This document shows, piece by piece, positions 16,495 through 24,629 of a stretch of DNA of 50,439 bases (positions are counted from its first letter, which is position 1; each line of letters opens with the position of its first letter). The notes beneath the pieces were generated by a model, which searched no databases, was not told the DNA's origin, and saw only the letters and a program-made list of their open reading frames with translations. The DNA lies in the NCBI RefSeq assembly GCF_016648105.1, contig NZ_JACVVE010000041.1, positions 1-50,439 on the forward strand. Direction: 5' to 3'. The translations under genes and the position numbers were made by a program. This DNA comes from Pseudomonas sp. S31. Lineage in GTDB: Bacteria > Pseudomonadota > Gammaproteobacteria > Pseudomonadales > Pseudomonadaceae.

Positions 16495-17409
16495 TCATAG
16501 CGACCACAGCGGGTCGTTGGCCATGCGCGTCGTCACCCAGTCGGTGAAGGCCCTGACCCTTGCCGAAAGGTGACGCGTGTAGGGGAACACGACGGACAGC
16601 GGCATGCTCGCCATCTGCCAGTCCGACAACACCTGAACCAGGGCGCCGCTGGTGAAGTGCGGCTTGGCTGCAGCTGCGGGCAGGAAGGCGACGCCAAGCC
16701 CGGCGACCGCCGCTGCGGCTGTGGCGCTGCCATTGTTGAAGTACATGCTTGGCGGCTGGTCGAGGGTGAAACGTTGCTCGCCCCGCGTCAGCACAGGGAC
16801 GAAACGCCTGTCGGTGGCCGGAAACTTGAAGCCGAAGTGCTTGTGCCTGTGCAGATCCGCAGGCGACTGCAGGGGGCCAGCGCTCGCCAGGTAGGCAGGT
16901 GAGGCGCAGAAGCAAAAGCGCATCTGGCCGATGGGGCGGCACACCAGGTCCTGGTCGGCAATCACCCCACCCCGAATGGCGCAGTCGACCCCTTCCTGGA
17001 CCAGGTCGACGACCCGCTCGCTGCAGCCGATGTCGAGGTGAATCTCGGGAAAGCGCGCCGTGAAATCACCCAGCGCCGGCACCACGAACCAGATCCCGAC
17101 GGGCGAGGGCATCTCGATGCGTACGCGACCCCGCACCACATTGCGGCTCTGCGCAACCGAGGCCTCCAGCTCGTCGACGTCATCGATGACCGCGCGCGCC
17201 CGCTGGTAGTACGCGGCGCCTTCGGTGGTCGGCGAGACCTTGCGCGTGCTGCGATGCAGCAGCTTGATACCCAGTAGCGTTTCCAAAGCCTGCACCTGCC
17301 CGGAAATCGTGGTCTTGGCCACCCCCAGCGACTCGGCTGCCGCGCTGAAGCTGCCGACTTCGACGATCCGGCAGAAGGCGCGCATGGCTTCCAATCGATC
17401 CAATGCCAT
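16495..17409 (-). CDS. LysR-family transcriptional regulator
   Basis: A 304-residue LysR regulator. The N-terminal winged helix-turn-helix (LEAMRAFCRIVEVGSFSAAA, ESLGVAKTTISGQVQALETL) is followed by the linker helix and a periplasmic-binding-protein-like effector domain (about 90-295). It ends 19 nt after the convergent aldehyde dehydrogenase and is divergent from the AhpD-like gene. The regulator therefore most likely controls the AhpD-like gene and itself, through the dyad at 17428-17453, rather than the dehydrogenase operon. The effector is not evident. Confidence 0.9.
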   Translation of the reverse strand: MALDRLEAMRAFCRIVEVGSFSAAAESLGVAKTTISGQVQALETLLGIKLLHRSTRKVSPTTEGAAYYQRARAVIDDVDELEASVAQSRNVVRGRVRIEMPSPVGIWFVVPALGDFTARFPEIHLDIGCSERVVDLVQEGVDCAIRGGVIADQDLVCRPIGQMRFCFCASPAYLASAGPLQSPADLHRHKHFGFKFPATDRRFVPVLTRGEQRFTLDQPPSMYFNNGSATAAAAVAGLGVAFLPAAAAKPHFTSGALVQVLSDWQMASMPLSVVFPYTRHLSARVRAFTDWVTTRMANDPLWSL

Positions 17410-17427
17410 TGTGCGAGTTCTCGTACT

Positions 17428-17453
17428 GATAAACCGATTTGAACCAGTTTATC
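17428..17453. promoter_or_regulatory. Inverted repeat in the LysR/AhpD intergenic region (candidate LysR site)
   Basis: GATAAAC (17428-17434) and GTTTATC (17447-17453) are exact inverted repeats separated by 12 nt. They lie between the divergent LysR and AhpD-like genes. TTTATC (17448-17453) and TACAGT (17471-17476), 17 nt apart, could be the -35 and -10 boxes for the AhpD-like gene, so the dyad would touch the -35 box, as LysR activation sites often do. Confidence 0.5.
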
Positions 17454-17522
17454 CGAGTTCCCGCTTCCCCTACAGTCGCCTCCAGCTCACAACCTTGTGG
17501 CACCACTGACGGAGAATTTCCC

Positions 17523-17963
17523 ATGCGTAACACCCGTATCAACTACTACGACGCCGCCCCACAGGCGATGAAGGCGATGCTGGGCCTGGAAAAAGCCACC
17601 TCGCAATCGGTGCTTCCCGCACCGCTGCGCGAACTCGTGCGCATCCGCGCTTCACAGATCAACGGCTGCGCATACTGCATCGACCTGCACACGGCCGATG
17701 CACTGAAGGCGGGTGAGACGCCCCGGCGCCTGATGGCGTTGAGTGCCTGGAAGGAGACACCATTCTTCGATGCCCGTGAACGCGCGGCGTTGCTGTGGAC
17801 CGAGACGCTGACCCTGGTGGCGCAGAAGCACGCGCCGGACGAAATCTACGAAGATGTCGCGGTGCACTTCAATGAGCAGGAGCTGTCCGAGCTGACCTTC
17901 GTCATCGCCGCGATCAACGCCTGGAACCGCTTCGGCGTCGGGTTTGCCATGCAGCCGAAGTGA
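17523..17963 (+). CDS. AhpD-like carboxymuconolactone decarboxylase family protein
   Basis: A 146-residue protein of the AhpD/CMD superfamily. The redox motif C-x-x-C with a following histidine is intact in RASQINGCAYCIDLHTADAL. Such proteins are small all-helical oligomers with thiol peroxidase-like or related activity, often under LysR or oxidative control. The ATG at 17523 follows GGAG by 8 nt; the frame is open upstream but without a good start. It is divergent from the LysR gene. The true peroxide or electrophile substrate is unknown. Confidence 0.88.
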   Translation: MRNTRINYYDAAPQAMKAMLGLEKATSQSVLPAPLRELVRIRASQINGCAYCIDLHTADALKAGETPRRLMALSAWKETPFFDARERAALLWTETLTLVAQKHAPDEIYEDVAVHFNEQELSELTFVIAAINAWNRFGVGFAMQPK

Positions 17964-18013
17964 AACGCAGTGTGCAAGGCGAAGCGATCTGAATGGCCGT
18001 GACCCTCGCACAG

Positions 18014-18041
18014 TTGACCGAACGGCCCAGTGCCGTACAAT
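18014..18041 (+). promoter_or_regulatory. Sigma-70-like promoter before the P-loop kinase-like gene
   Basis: TTGACC (18014-18019) and TACAAT (18036-18041) are separated by 16 nt, a near-consensus -35/-10 pair, 43 nt before the ATG at 18085. It separates this gene from the AhpD-like gene. Confidence 0.6.
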
Positions 18042-18084
18042 CGCGCCCCCAAAAATCAGCATGCATCGCGAGAAGGAGCCTCTC

Positions 18085-18618
18085 ATGCAACGGGTGATGA
18101 TCGTTGGCCAGCCAGGGTCCGGGAAGAGCACATTGGCGCGCAGGCTTGGCGAACGCACGGGCCTGCCGGTCGTGCATATCGACACGATTCACTGGCAGCC
18201 GGGGTGGGTCGAGCGCAGCCGGGATGAAAAGACACGCCTGTGCCACGAGGTCGAGGCCGGTGAGCGCTGGATATTCGAGGGTGGCCACTCCGCCACCTGG
18301 AACAACCGCATCGCTCGCGCGGATCTGCTGATCTGGATCGATCGCTCGACGCCGCTGCGGTTCTGGCGAGTGTTGCTCAGGACCCTGACGCAGCACGGCA
18401 GCACCCGACCAGACCTGCCTGAGAACTGCCCTGAGCGGCTGGACCACTTGCCGGAGTTCTTCCGCTTCATGTGGCGCACCAGAACGTCGTCTCGCGCTGC
18501 GATGCAACGCCTGGTCGCCAATGCGCCATCGGCCTGCCAGGTGGTCCAGCTGCGCTCCAATCGGCAAGCTCGGGCGTTTCTCGCGAGCATCGATGCGTCG
18601 TCCGACCTCAGGTCGTGA
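18085..18618 (+). CDS. P-loop nucleotide kinase-like protein (FlaR/topology-modulation type)
   Basis: A 177-residue P-loop NTPase. Walker A is GQPGSGKSTLARRLG at residues about 7-21. HIDTIHWQPGWVERSRDE follows, the hallmark of the adenylate-kinase-related group often labelled 'topology modulation protein' or FlaR. WIFEGGHSATWNNRIARADL and LIWIDRSTPLRFWRVLLR supply the second nucleotide-binding strand and the lid. ATG at 18085 has AAGGAG 6 nt upstream. The name reflects family annotation; the phosphate acceptor is unknown, and no neighbour clearly shares its task. Confidence 0.82.
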   Translation: MQRVMIVGQPGSGKSTLARRLGERTGLPVVHIDTIHWQPGWVERSRDEKTRLCHEVEAGERWIFEGGHSATWNNRIARADLLIWIDRSTPLRFWRVLLRTLTQHGSTRPDLPENCPERLDHLPEFFRFMWRTRTSSRAAMQRLVANAPSACQVVQLRSNRQARAFLASIDASSDLRS

Positions 18619-18670
18619 GGTCCGGCGATCTTTTCACAATCCGCTGTTGCCAGGGTTGTCACGGCCAAAC

Positions 18671-18693
18671 AATAATAAGAGCAATTCCCATTT
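18671..18693. promoter_or_regulatory. Possible Fur box before the ECF sigma gene
   Basis: AATAATAAGAGCAATTCCCA with following TTT lies 12 nt before the sigma gene start and resembles Pseudomonas Fur boxes (alternating AAT/ATT triplets around a central AAT-ATT). The match to the 19-bp consensus is partial. Iron repression of FecI-type sigma genes by Fur is well established, which raises the prior. Confidence 0.4.
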
Positions 18694-18705
18694 GAGATAA
18701 GCGCC

Positions 18706-19221
18706 ATGTCGGCCGACTCGTCTGCCTCTACCTCCGTCGGCACGTTGTACGTCGAACACAGCCCGTGGTTGCTCGGCTGGTTGCGCAAGCGCATGGGCAA
18801 CCACTGCGATGCCGCGGATCTGGTGCAGGACACCTTCGTCAAGGTGCTCAGGGCGCGTACGGCCGAGGAGATCCGTCAGCCGCGGCACTACCTGTCCAAG
18901 GTCGCCAAGGGCCTGATGATCGACCTGTTCCGCCGTCGCTCGCTGGAGCAGGCCTACCTTGAGGCCCTGGCCAGCCTGCCGCCGGAGCACGTGCCCAGTT
19001 GCGAAGCCCAGGCGATGATGTTCGAGACCCTGGTCGAACTCGACCGCATGCTCACCGGCCTTGGCGCCAAGGTGCGCGAGGTGTTCGTGCTGGCGCAGCT
19101 CGAAGGCCTGGCCTACGCGCGGATCGCCGAACGTCTGGGTATTTCGCTACGCACGGTGAACAACCACATGGCCAAGGCCATGGAGCATGTGTGCCTGATG
19201 CAGTGGGAGTCGCACGCGTGA
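18706..19221 (+). CDS. ECF sigma factor, FecI family
   Basis: A 171-residue extracytoplasmic-function sigma factor. Region 2 is about 10-75 (LGWLRKRMGNHCDAADLVQD, TFVKVLRARTAEEIRQPRHY) and region 4 is about 115-165 (LGAKVREVFVLAQLEGLAYA, RIAERLGISLRTVNNHMAKA). It should direct RNA polymerase to the downstream TonB-receptor promoter when the cognate siderophore is bound. The fecR-like gene starts inside its stop (GTGA overlap) and the receptor follows, the usual FecI-FecR-FecA order. A possible Fur box precedes it. Confidence 0.93.
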   Translation: MSADSSASTSVGTLYVEHSPWLLGWLRKRMGNHCDAADLVQDTFVKVLRARTAEEIRQPRHYLSKVAKGLMIDLFRRRSLEQAYLEALASLPPEHVPSCEAQAMMFETLVELDRMLTGLGAKVREVFVLAQLEGLAYARIAERLGISLRTVNNHMAKAMEHVCLMQWESHA

Positions 19222-20171
19222 GCCATGCGCCGAGCGCGCTGCAGCGCCAGGCCGTTCGCGAGGCGGCACGCTGGTATGCGCGATTGTCGATGCAGGCGGC
19301 CAGCGCCGAAGAACAGGCGCGCTGGCAGTGCTGGTACGACAGTGACCCGCTGCACCGTGAGGCCTGGCAGCGTATGCAGGCGGTCAGCGAGCGCTTTGCG
19401 GGCCTGCCCGGGCGCCTTGCCGCTTCGACCCTGCTCGGCGCCGGACAGACCCGCCGGCAGGTGTTGTATGGCTTGGCCGTGCTGCTGGGCGGTGGTGTGC
19501 TCGGCGGCCTTGGCTGGCGCAGCGATACCCGCCAGGCCTGGACTGCCGACTACCGCACGGGCGTCGGTGAACAGCGCGCCGTGCGGCTGGCCGATGGCAG
19601 CCAGATGCTGATGGACACGGACACTGCCGTGGATCAACGCTTCGATGGCCAGCAGCGGCGCCTGCTGCTGCGCCGTGGCCAGGTGTTGATCAGCACTGCC
19701 GGCGATGTCAGCGCACGGCCGTTCAGGGTGGAGACGCGCGATGGTCGCGTGCTCGCGCTGGGGACTCGCTTTCTGGTCAGTGTCAACGACCACGGCAGTG
19801 AGGTGGCGGTGCTGGAGAAGGCTGTCGAGGTCTCTGCCGGTGACATGCGCGCCGTGCGCCTGGAAGCAGGCCAGCGCGCCGCATTCGGGCCGCAAGGAGT
19901 CGGCCCGCTACGGGCCAACGACGCCAGCGTGGCGGCTTGGGCGCAAGGCAGCCTCGTGGCCATCGATACACCACTTGCCCAACTGCTGGAGCAACTGGCG
20001 CGATATCGTCCGGGGCTGCTGGGTTGCGACCCTGCAGTGGCGCGGATGAAGATCTCCGGCGCGTTCCCCATCACCGACACCGACCTGGCGCTGACCGCCT
20101 TGGAAAGTGCGTTCCCGCTCAAGGTGCAACGGCGCACGCGATACTGGGTGACGGTGGTGCCGAACCGCTGA
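19218..20171 (+). CDS. FecR-family anti-sigma/signal-transducing membrane protein
   Basis: A 317-residue single-pass inner-membrane regulator. The N-terminal cytoplasmic part (WYARLSMQAASAEEQARWQC, then DPLHREAWQRM) binds the sigma factor. One transmembrane helix follows at about 78-96 (VLYGLAVLLGGGVLGGLGW). The periplasmic FecR domain (about 105-230; GVGEQRAVRLADGSQMLMDT, LALGTRFLVSVND) and a C-terminal STN-like segment (ISGAFPITDTDLALTALESA) contact the receptor's signalling domain. The frame is open further upstream, but the GTG at 19218, overlapping the sigma stop, gives the proper start. It relays siderophore occupancy to the sigma factor. Confidence 0.92.
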   Translation: MSHAPSALQRQAVREAARWYARLSMQAASAEEQARWQCWYDSDPLHREAWQRMQAVSERFAGLPGRLAASTLLGAGQTRRQVLYGLAVLLGGGVLGGLGWRSDTRQAWTADYRTGVGEQRAVRLADGSQMLMDTDTAVDQRFDGQQRRLLLRRGQVLISTAGDVSARPFRVETRDGRVLALGTRFLVSVNDHGSEVAVLEKAVEVSAGDMRAVRLEAGQRAAFGPQGVGPLRANDASVAAWAQGSLVAIDTPLAQLLEQLARYRPGLLGCDPAVARMKISGAFPITDTDLALTALESAFPLKVQRRTRYWVTVVPNR

Positions 20172-20276
20172 CCGCCACCTGCAGATGAAAAAAATCTTCG
20201 GCTCGTTGCACTTTGCTGGCGGCTCGTTCGGCTTTTCCTCCCAGATGTTCACTTGAATGTTCCTGGGGAGGGAAAC

Positions 20277-22733
20277 ATGAGCAGCACGCGACACTCGCAT
20301 CCAGCATTGGCAATGGCGGTACACCTGGCCTTGGCCGCGATGTGCATGGGGGCAGGCAATGCCGTGGCCGCGCAGGCGCCATACGAGCAGACCCGCAGCT
20401 ACGACATCGCGCCAGGTTCGTTGACCGAGAACCTCGGCCAGTTCGCCAGCGCTGCCGGCGTAGTGCTGTCGTTCGACGGCGCCAGCACCGAAGGGCGGCG
20501 ATCCGCCGGGCTCAAGGGCAGCTACAGCGTCGACACTGGCTTTGCCACGCTGCTCGCCGGCAGCGACCTGCAGGCGGTGCGCCAGGCCAACGGCGTGTAC
20601 CTGCTGGTTGCGGGCGGGCAGAGCGAGGGGGCGGTGGTGCTCGGGGCTACCAGCATTACCGGGCAGGTGCTGGGCGCCACCACCGAAGGGACGGGGTCAT
20701 ACACCACTGGCGCGGTGACCATCGGCAAGGGCGAGCACAAGCTCAAGGACATCCCGCAAAGTGTCACGGTCATGACCCGCAAGCGGCTGGACGACCAGAA
20801 CATCAAGGACCTGCCCGACCTGTTCGCCAACGCCACCGGCATGACCTTCGCCAAGAGCCCCGGCACGGGTGGCTTCATCACCTCGCGCGGCTTCGAGATC
20901 GAAACCCTGCAGTACGACGGCGTGCCGATGACCCGTGGCATCTATGCCCTGGGCAGCTACCTCACCGAATCAACGGCGTTCTATGATCGTGTGGAGTTGC
21001 TGCGCGGCGGTGCCGCGTTGTTGCAGGGCGCCAACAGCCCGGGCGGCGCGGTCAACCTGGTGCGCAAGCGTGGCCAGGCCAGGCCCATCGTGACCCTGAC
21101 CGCCCAGGCCGGCTCCTGGGATCATTACGCTACCCAGGCCGACATCGGTGGCCCGTTGAACGACGCCGGTACCGTGCGTGGCCGCTTCGTGGCCGACTAC
21201 GATACGCGCAACTCGTTCATCGACCAGGTCGGCAGCTGGGAGCAGAAGGTGTATGGCGCGCTGGACTTCGACCTCTCGGACGACACCACCCTGGGTGTCG
21301 GCATCAGCGACCGCAAGACCCGCTTCACGCCCATGGTCGCCGGCCTGCCACGCTACAGTGATGGCCGCGACATCGGCCTGTCCCGCTCGACCTACACGGG
21401 TTCCGACTGGAACCGCGGCATGACCGAGCAGTTGGCCGTGTACGTGGACCTCGAGCACCGCATCAACGACCACTGGAAGTTCAAGACCGCCGCTGTGGGT
21501 ATCAACGAGCGCAACGAGATGACCTACGCCTACATCGTCGCACCGACCGGCGTGGCGGACGACGGCAGCGGGGTGGCCAACTGGCGCTATGCAACCGACT
21601 TCAATTCGCACAGCCGCGGCCTCGACCTGTTCGTCGACGGTGATTTCAGCGGTTTCGGCTTCGACCAGGAAGTGGTGCTCGGGGCCAACTATTCGCGCTA
21701 CACCAGCGACAACACCATGGCGGTGGTGCGCAGCAGCGGGGCGAACATATTCGACCTGGACAACCACCTGGCGTACGAGAACTACGACAGCATCGCGGCG
21801 CGCGGCACGCGTACCGACAGCCAGTACAAGATTGAGCAGAAGGGCATCTACGGTACCTGGCGCATCAAGCTGACCGATCCGCTCACGCTGATCCTCGGCG
21901 GGCGCACCAGCTGGTATCAGTACGACTACGAGGCCCAGGTCTACCAGAGCAACGTCTTCAGCTACGACTCCAGCAGCCCCAAGGCCAACAACGGCGTGGT
22001 CACGCCTTACGCCGGCCTGGTCTATGCGCTCACGCCGCAGTGGTCGGCCTACGCCAGCTATGCCGATGTGTTCATTCCGCAGAGCGCGATTGGCGTCGGC
22101 GGCTCGACCATCGAACCGATCACCGGCAGCAACTACGAAGTCGGGTTGAAGGGCGAGCTGAATGAGGGGCGCCTGAACACGTCGCTGGCGTTGTTCCGTT
22201 ACGATCAGGAAAACCGTGCAGTACCGATCCTCAACACCGAATCGCTGTGCGGTGGTTCGAACTGCTCAGAGGCATCCGGCAAGGTCCGCAGCCAGGGCCT
22301 GGAGGCAGAGATCAGCGGTGAAGTGCTGCCGGGGCTGCAAGCGTCCGCGAGCTACGTCTACAACACCACCAAATTCCTCGAGGACAACACCTACGAAGGC
22401 AAGGTCTTCTCCACCTGGACGCCCAAGCACGCGGTGCGCGTGTGGACCGACTACACCCTGCCGGGTGACTTCAGCCGGGTCAGCGTGGGCGGTGGCTTCA
22501 ACAGCCAGAGCAGCACCGTGGCCTACGACCGCAAGTTCGACACCCCAGGGTTCACCATCTGGAATGCGCGCATCGGCTACAAGCTCAACGAGGAAGTCGG
22601 CCTGGCGGTGAACTTCAACAACATCTTCGACAAGGTCTACTACGTGCCGTCCTATGCGGCGGTGAGCGCGAACAACTACTACGGCGATCCGCGCAACGTC
22701 ATGTTCAGCGTGAGGTATACACCGCAGTTCTGA
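20277..22733 (+). CDS. TonB-dependent siderophore receptor with N-terminal signalling (STN) domain
   Basis: An 818-residue outer membrane transducer. The signal peptide (AVHLALAAMCMGAGNAVAA) is followed by an STN signalling domain (about 40-115; YDIAPGSLTENLGQFASAAG). The plug begins near GKGEHKLKDIPQSVTVMTRK and includes FITSRGFEIETLQYDGVPM and VELLRGGAALLQGANSPGG. The 22-strand barrel ends in NNYYGDPRNVMFSVRYTPQF with a terminal Phe. The STN domain and the adjoining FecI/FecR genes show that it signals as well as transports. ATG at 20277 follows GGGGAGGGA; a TTG at 20253 in the same frame is less likely. The siderophore is unknown; the length and plug fit the FpvA/FoxA/FecA-like transducer group. 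Confidence 0.94.
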   Translation: MSSTRHSHPALAMAVHLALAAMCMGAGNAVAAQAPYEQTRSYDIAPGSLTENLGQFASAAGVVLSFDGASTEGRRSAGLKGSYSVDTGFATLLAGSDLQAVRQANGVYLLVAGGQSEGAVVLGATSITGQVLGATTEGTGSYTTGAVTIGKGEHKLKDIPQSVTVMTRKRLDDQNIKDLPDLFANATGMTFAKSPGTGGFITSRGFEIETLQYDGVPMTRGIYALGSYLTESTAFYDRVELLRGGAALLQGANSPGGAVNLVRKRGQARPIVTLTAQAGSWDHYATQADIGGPLNDAGTVRGRFVADYDTRNSFIDQVGSWEQKVYGALDFDLSDDTTLGVGISDRKTRFTPMVAGLPRYSDGRDIGLSRSTYTGSDWNRGMTEQLAVYVDLEHRINDHWKFKTAAVGINERNEMTYAYIVAPTGVADDGSGVANWRYATDFNSHSRGLDLFVDGDFSGFGFDQEVVLGANYSRYTSDNTMAVVRSSGANIFDLDNHLAYENYDSIAARGTRTDSQYKIEQKGIYGTWRIKLTDPLTLILGGRTSWYQYDYEAQVYQSNVFSYDSSSPKANNGVVTPYAGLVYALTPQWSAYASYADVFIPQSAIGVGGSTIEPITGSNYEVGLKGELNEGRLNTSLALFRYDQENRAVPILNTESLCGGSNCSEASGKVRSQGLEAEISGEVLPGLQASASYVYNTTKFLEDNTYEGKVFSTWTPKHAVRVWTDYTLPGDFSRVSVGGGFNSQSSTVAYDRKFDTPGFTIWNARIGYKLNEEVGLAVNFNNIFDKVYYVPSYAAVSANNYYGDPRNVMFSVRYTPQF

Positions 22734-22738
22734 GCGGT

Positions 22739-22840
22739 ATGAACAAACCCAGCAAGGCGTCGGCGCAGCCCCCGGCGGATTGGGATCCGCCACCTGGCAG
22801 CGACGATGGCCAGCCCGATGAGTGGGGCCGCTGGCTTTAG
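22739..22840 (+). CDS. Possible 33-residue acidic, tryptophan-containing peptide
   Basis: A short frame starts 5 nt after the receptor stop and ends inside the convergent ATPase gene's stop. It is rich in Pro, Asp, Gly and Trp and includes DWDPPPGSDDGQPDEWGRWL. There is no convincing ribosome binding site, but translation could be coupled to the receptor. I cannot name a family. It is listed because it fills the gap and has a non-random composition; it could be chance. Confidence 0.3.
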   Translation: MNKPSKASAQPPADWDPPPGSDDGQPDEWGRWL

Positions 22841-24000
22841 TCCATCCAGCGCCACATCGGCTCGTCCAGCAAGCCGACGCCGCGCAGTTGCGTTTGCCCC
22901 TGGTTTTTTTCCAGCTCCAGGACATTGCACTCACCACAGGCCGACAGCGCCTCGATCAAGTGCCTGCTGTGGGAAACCACCCAGACCTGGCTGCGTTGCG
23001 AGGCGCGGATGATCAACCGTGCCAGCGCCGGGAGCAGGTCGGCATGCAAGCTGGTTTCCGGTTCGTTGAGCACCATCAGCGATGGTGGTCGGGGTGTGAG
23101 TAAAGCGGCCATCAACAGCAGGTAACGCAAAGTGCCATCCGATAATTCGGCACCCCCCAGGGGCCGCAGTAGCCCCTGCTGGTGGAGACGCACGCTGAAC
23201 ATGCCGCCGGGCGGCGCATCGATGTCCAGCCGGCTGCCGGGGAAGGCGTCTTCGAGGGCTTCGGTGAGGTCTTCGACATCGCCGATCTCGATGATGGTCT
23301 GCAACGCCGAGGCGAGGTTGCGACCGTCGTGATGCAGCACCGGTGAACGGGTGCCCAGTTGCGGCTGGCGGCAGGGCGCCTCGCGGTCGATGCGGAAATG
23401 GTCGTAGAACCGCCAGCTGCCGATGTACGCGCGCAGTTCGCCGATCTCCGGGGCCTGGCGTGGGCGGCCGACGATGTTGAAGAAGCTCTCGCCGCTGTCG
23501 GCGTGTTGTTCGAGGATCGTCCAGCCTTGGTCATCCCTGGCACGCACCAGTGGCCCTTTGCGTTCCACCAGCAAAGAAGAAGGGCGATAGGCCCCCGCTC
23601 CCCAAATGGCTTCGCGTTTGATCTCGGGGTCGAGCATGAACGCGGTCGGGTAGGGTAACGGCAGCGGCAGGCCGAGAGAAATGGCGAAACCGAAATCCTC
23701 GGTGGCAAAGCCCAGGCGCAGGCGTTTGGCCTCGCTGGAGTGCTGCCCTTGGATCGGCACTTCACCGCGGCGCATGCGCTGGCTGGCCTCCGGGCCAGCC
23801 CACCAGGTCGAGTCCAGCCCACCTTCACGGGCCAGCGCCTCCACCACACCACCCTGCGCCGTTTCGGCGAGCAGGCGCAGGGCCTTGTACAAATTGGACT
23901 TACCGCTACCGTTGGCGCCGGTTACCAGGTTGAGTTGGCCAAGCGGCAGCACCAGGTGATTGATCGAGCGGTAGTTGCCGATGGCGAGTGTGGTGAGCAT
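22837..24000 (-). CDS. AAA/ABC-type ATPase, RecF/SMC-like (COG4637 type)
   Basis: A 387-residue ATPase with an ABC-class head split by an insert. The N-terminus (LAIGNYRSINHLVLPLGQL) leads into Walker A GANGSGKSNLYKALRLL (residues about 30-46). The signature is LSDGTLRYLLLMAALL and Walker B is SLMVLNEPETSLHADLLPAL, followed by VVSHSRHLIEAL with the switch histidine. This is the soluble 'predicted ATPase' group seen in many bacteria, related to RecF and OLD ATPases but with no attached nuclease domain here. No partner gene (nuclease, methylase, toxin) is adjacent, so a defence role is not supported. Its function is unknown. Confidence 0.85.
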   Translation of the reverse strand: MLTTLAIGNYRSINHLVLPLGQLNLVTGANGSGKSNLYKALRLLAETAQGGVVEALAREGGLDSTWWAGPEASQRMRRGEVPIQGQHSSEAKRLRLGFATEDFGFAISLGLPLPLPYPTAFMLDPEIKREAIWGAGAYRPSSLLVERKGPLVRARDDQGWTILEQHADSGESFFNIVGRPRQAPEIGELRAYIGSWRFYDHFRIDREAPCRQPQLGTRSPVLHHDGRNLASALQTIIEIGDVEDLTEALEDAFPGSRLDIDAPPGGMFSVRLHQQGLLRPLGGAELSDGTLRYLLLMAALLTPRPPSLMVLNEPETSLHADLLPALARLIIRASQRSQVWVVSHSRHLIEALSACGECNVLELEKNQGQTQLRGVGLLDEPMWRWMD

Positions 24001-24200
24001 GCAAAACCCTTTCGGCGTGTGGAGGCGAGTGATTGTGGCCCAACGCGAAAAGCCTTGCCATTGCCCGCTTGTAAGGCTGTTCCGATGAGGATGTAGTCAC
24101 AACTGAATCAGCCCGAAATCAGGCGCATGTATGACTTCGGGGCGCTGGAGGGCGCATTTGTCGGAGCACAATCGGGCTGGCTGCAGCCCCCCGCTATGGG

Positions 24201-24518
24201 TCAAGATACTTTGACTGCCTGCAAGGCACGCTCCTCGGTCAGCGGCTTGAGAATCTCGATCGAATCGCCGGTGCGCATGTACAGGAAGTAATGACCCCGA
24301 TCATCGCGCAAGATGCGATAGACCTCGGCAGTGATGTCCGTGCTTGGCACGGTGACCTTGTCGACCAGCAATACATGGCTACCAATCTGTAGACCATCCA
24401 GGGCTTTCTGGAAGCGCTGTTCCATGCCGGCGCGCCAGCGGCTGCGGTAGTAGCGCATGGCATAGAACAACAACAGCAAGGGTGCGAGCGACAAAACAAA
24501 CATGAAAGCGGATTTCAC
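24201..24518 (-). CDS. Small inner-membrane protein of unknown function (YajC-like layout)
   Basis: A 105-residue protein with one N-terminal membrane helix (AFMFVLSLAPLLLLFYAMRY), a basic patch (RSRWRAGMEQRF) and a small soluble domain (GLQIGSHVLLVDKVTVPSTD, then LYMRTGDSIEILKPL). A TTG at 24524 is in frame, but the GTG at 24518 lies 6 nt after GGGAG and is preferred. The plan of a helix, a basic stretch and a small 'G-x-x-V' beta domain recalls YajC, but this is a layout likeness, not a family assignment. It is flanked by about 110-200 bp of non-coding sequence on each side. Confidence 0.7.
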   Translation of the reverse strand: MKSAFMFVLSLAPLLLLFYAMRYYRSRWRAGMEQRFQKALDGLQIGSHVLLVDKVTVPSTDITAEVYRILRDDRGHYFLYMRTGDSIEILKPLTEERALQAVKVS

Positions 24519-24629
24519 TGACAACTCCCTTTGATGAGCGAGCCACGATCATATCAAACCGCAAGCATGGACATCTGCCGCCAGGGATTCGACACTAGGT
24601 CCTTTTCGGCAACTGGACCAAGGTAGGTC

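Noticed and set aside
22837..24000. RecF/OLD-like ATPase as part of an anti-phage system
   Set aside because: No nuclease, reverse transcriptase, methylase or toxin gene is beside it; the neighbours are an iron receptor and a small membrane protein.
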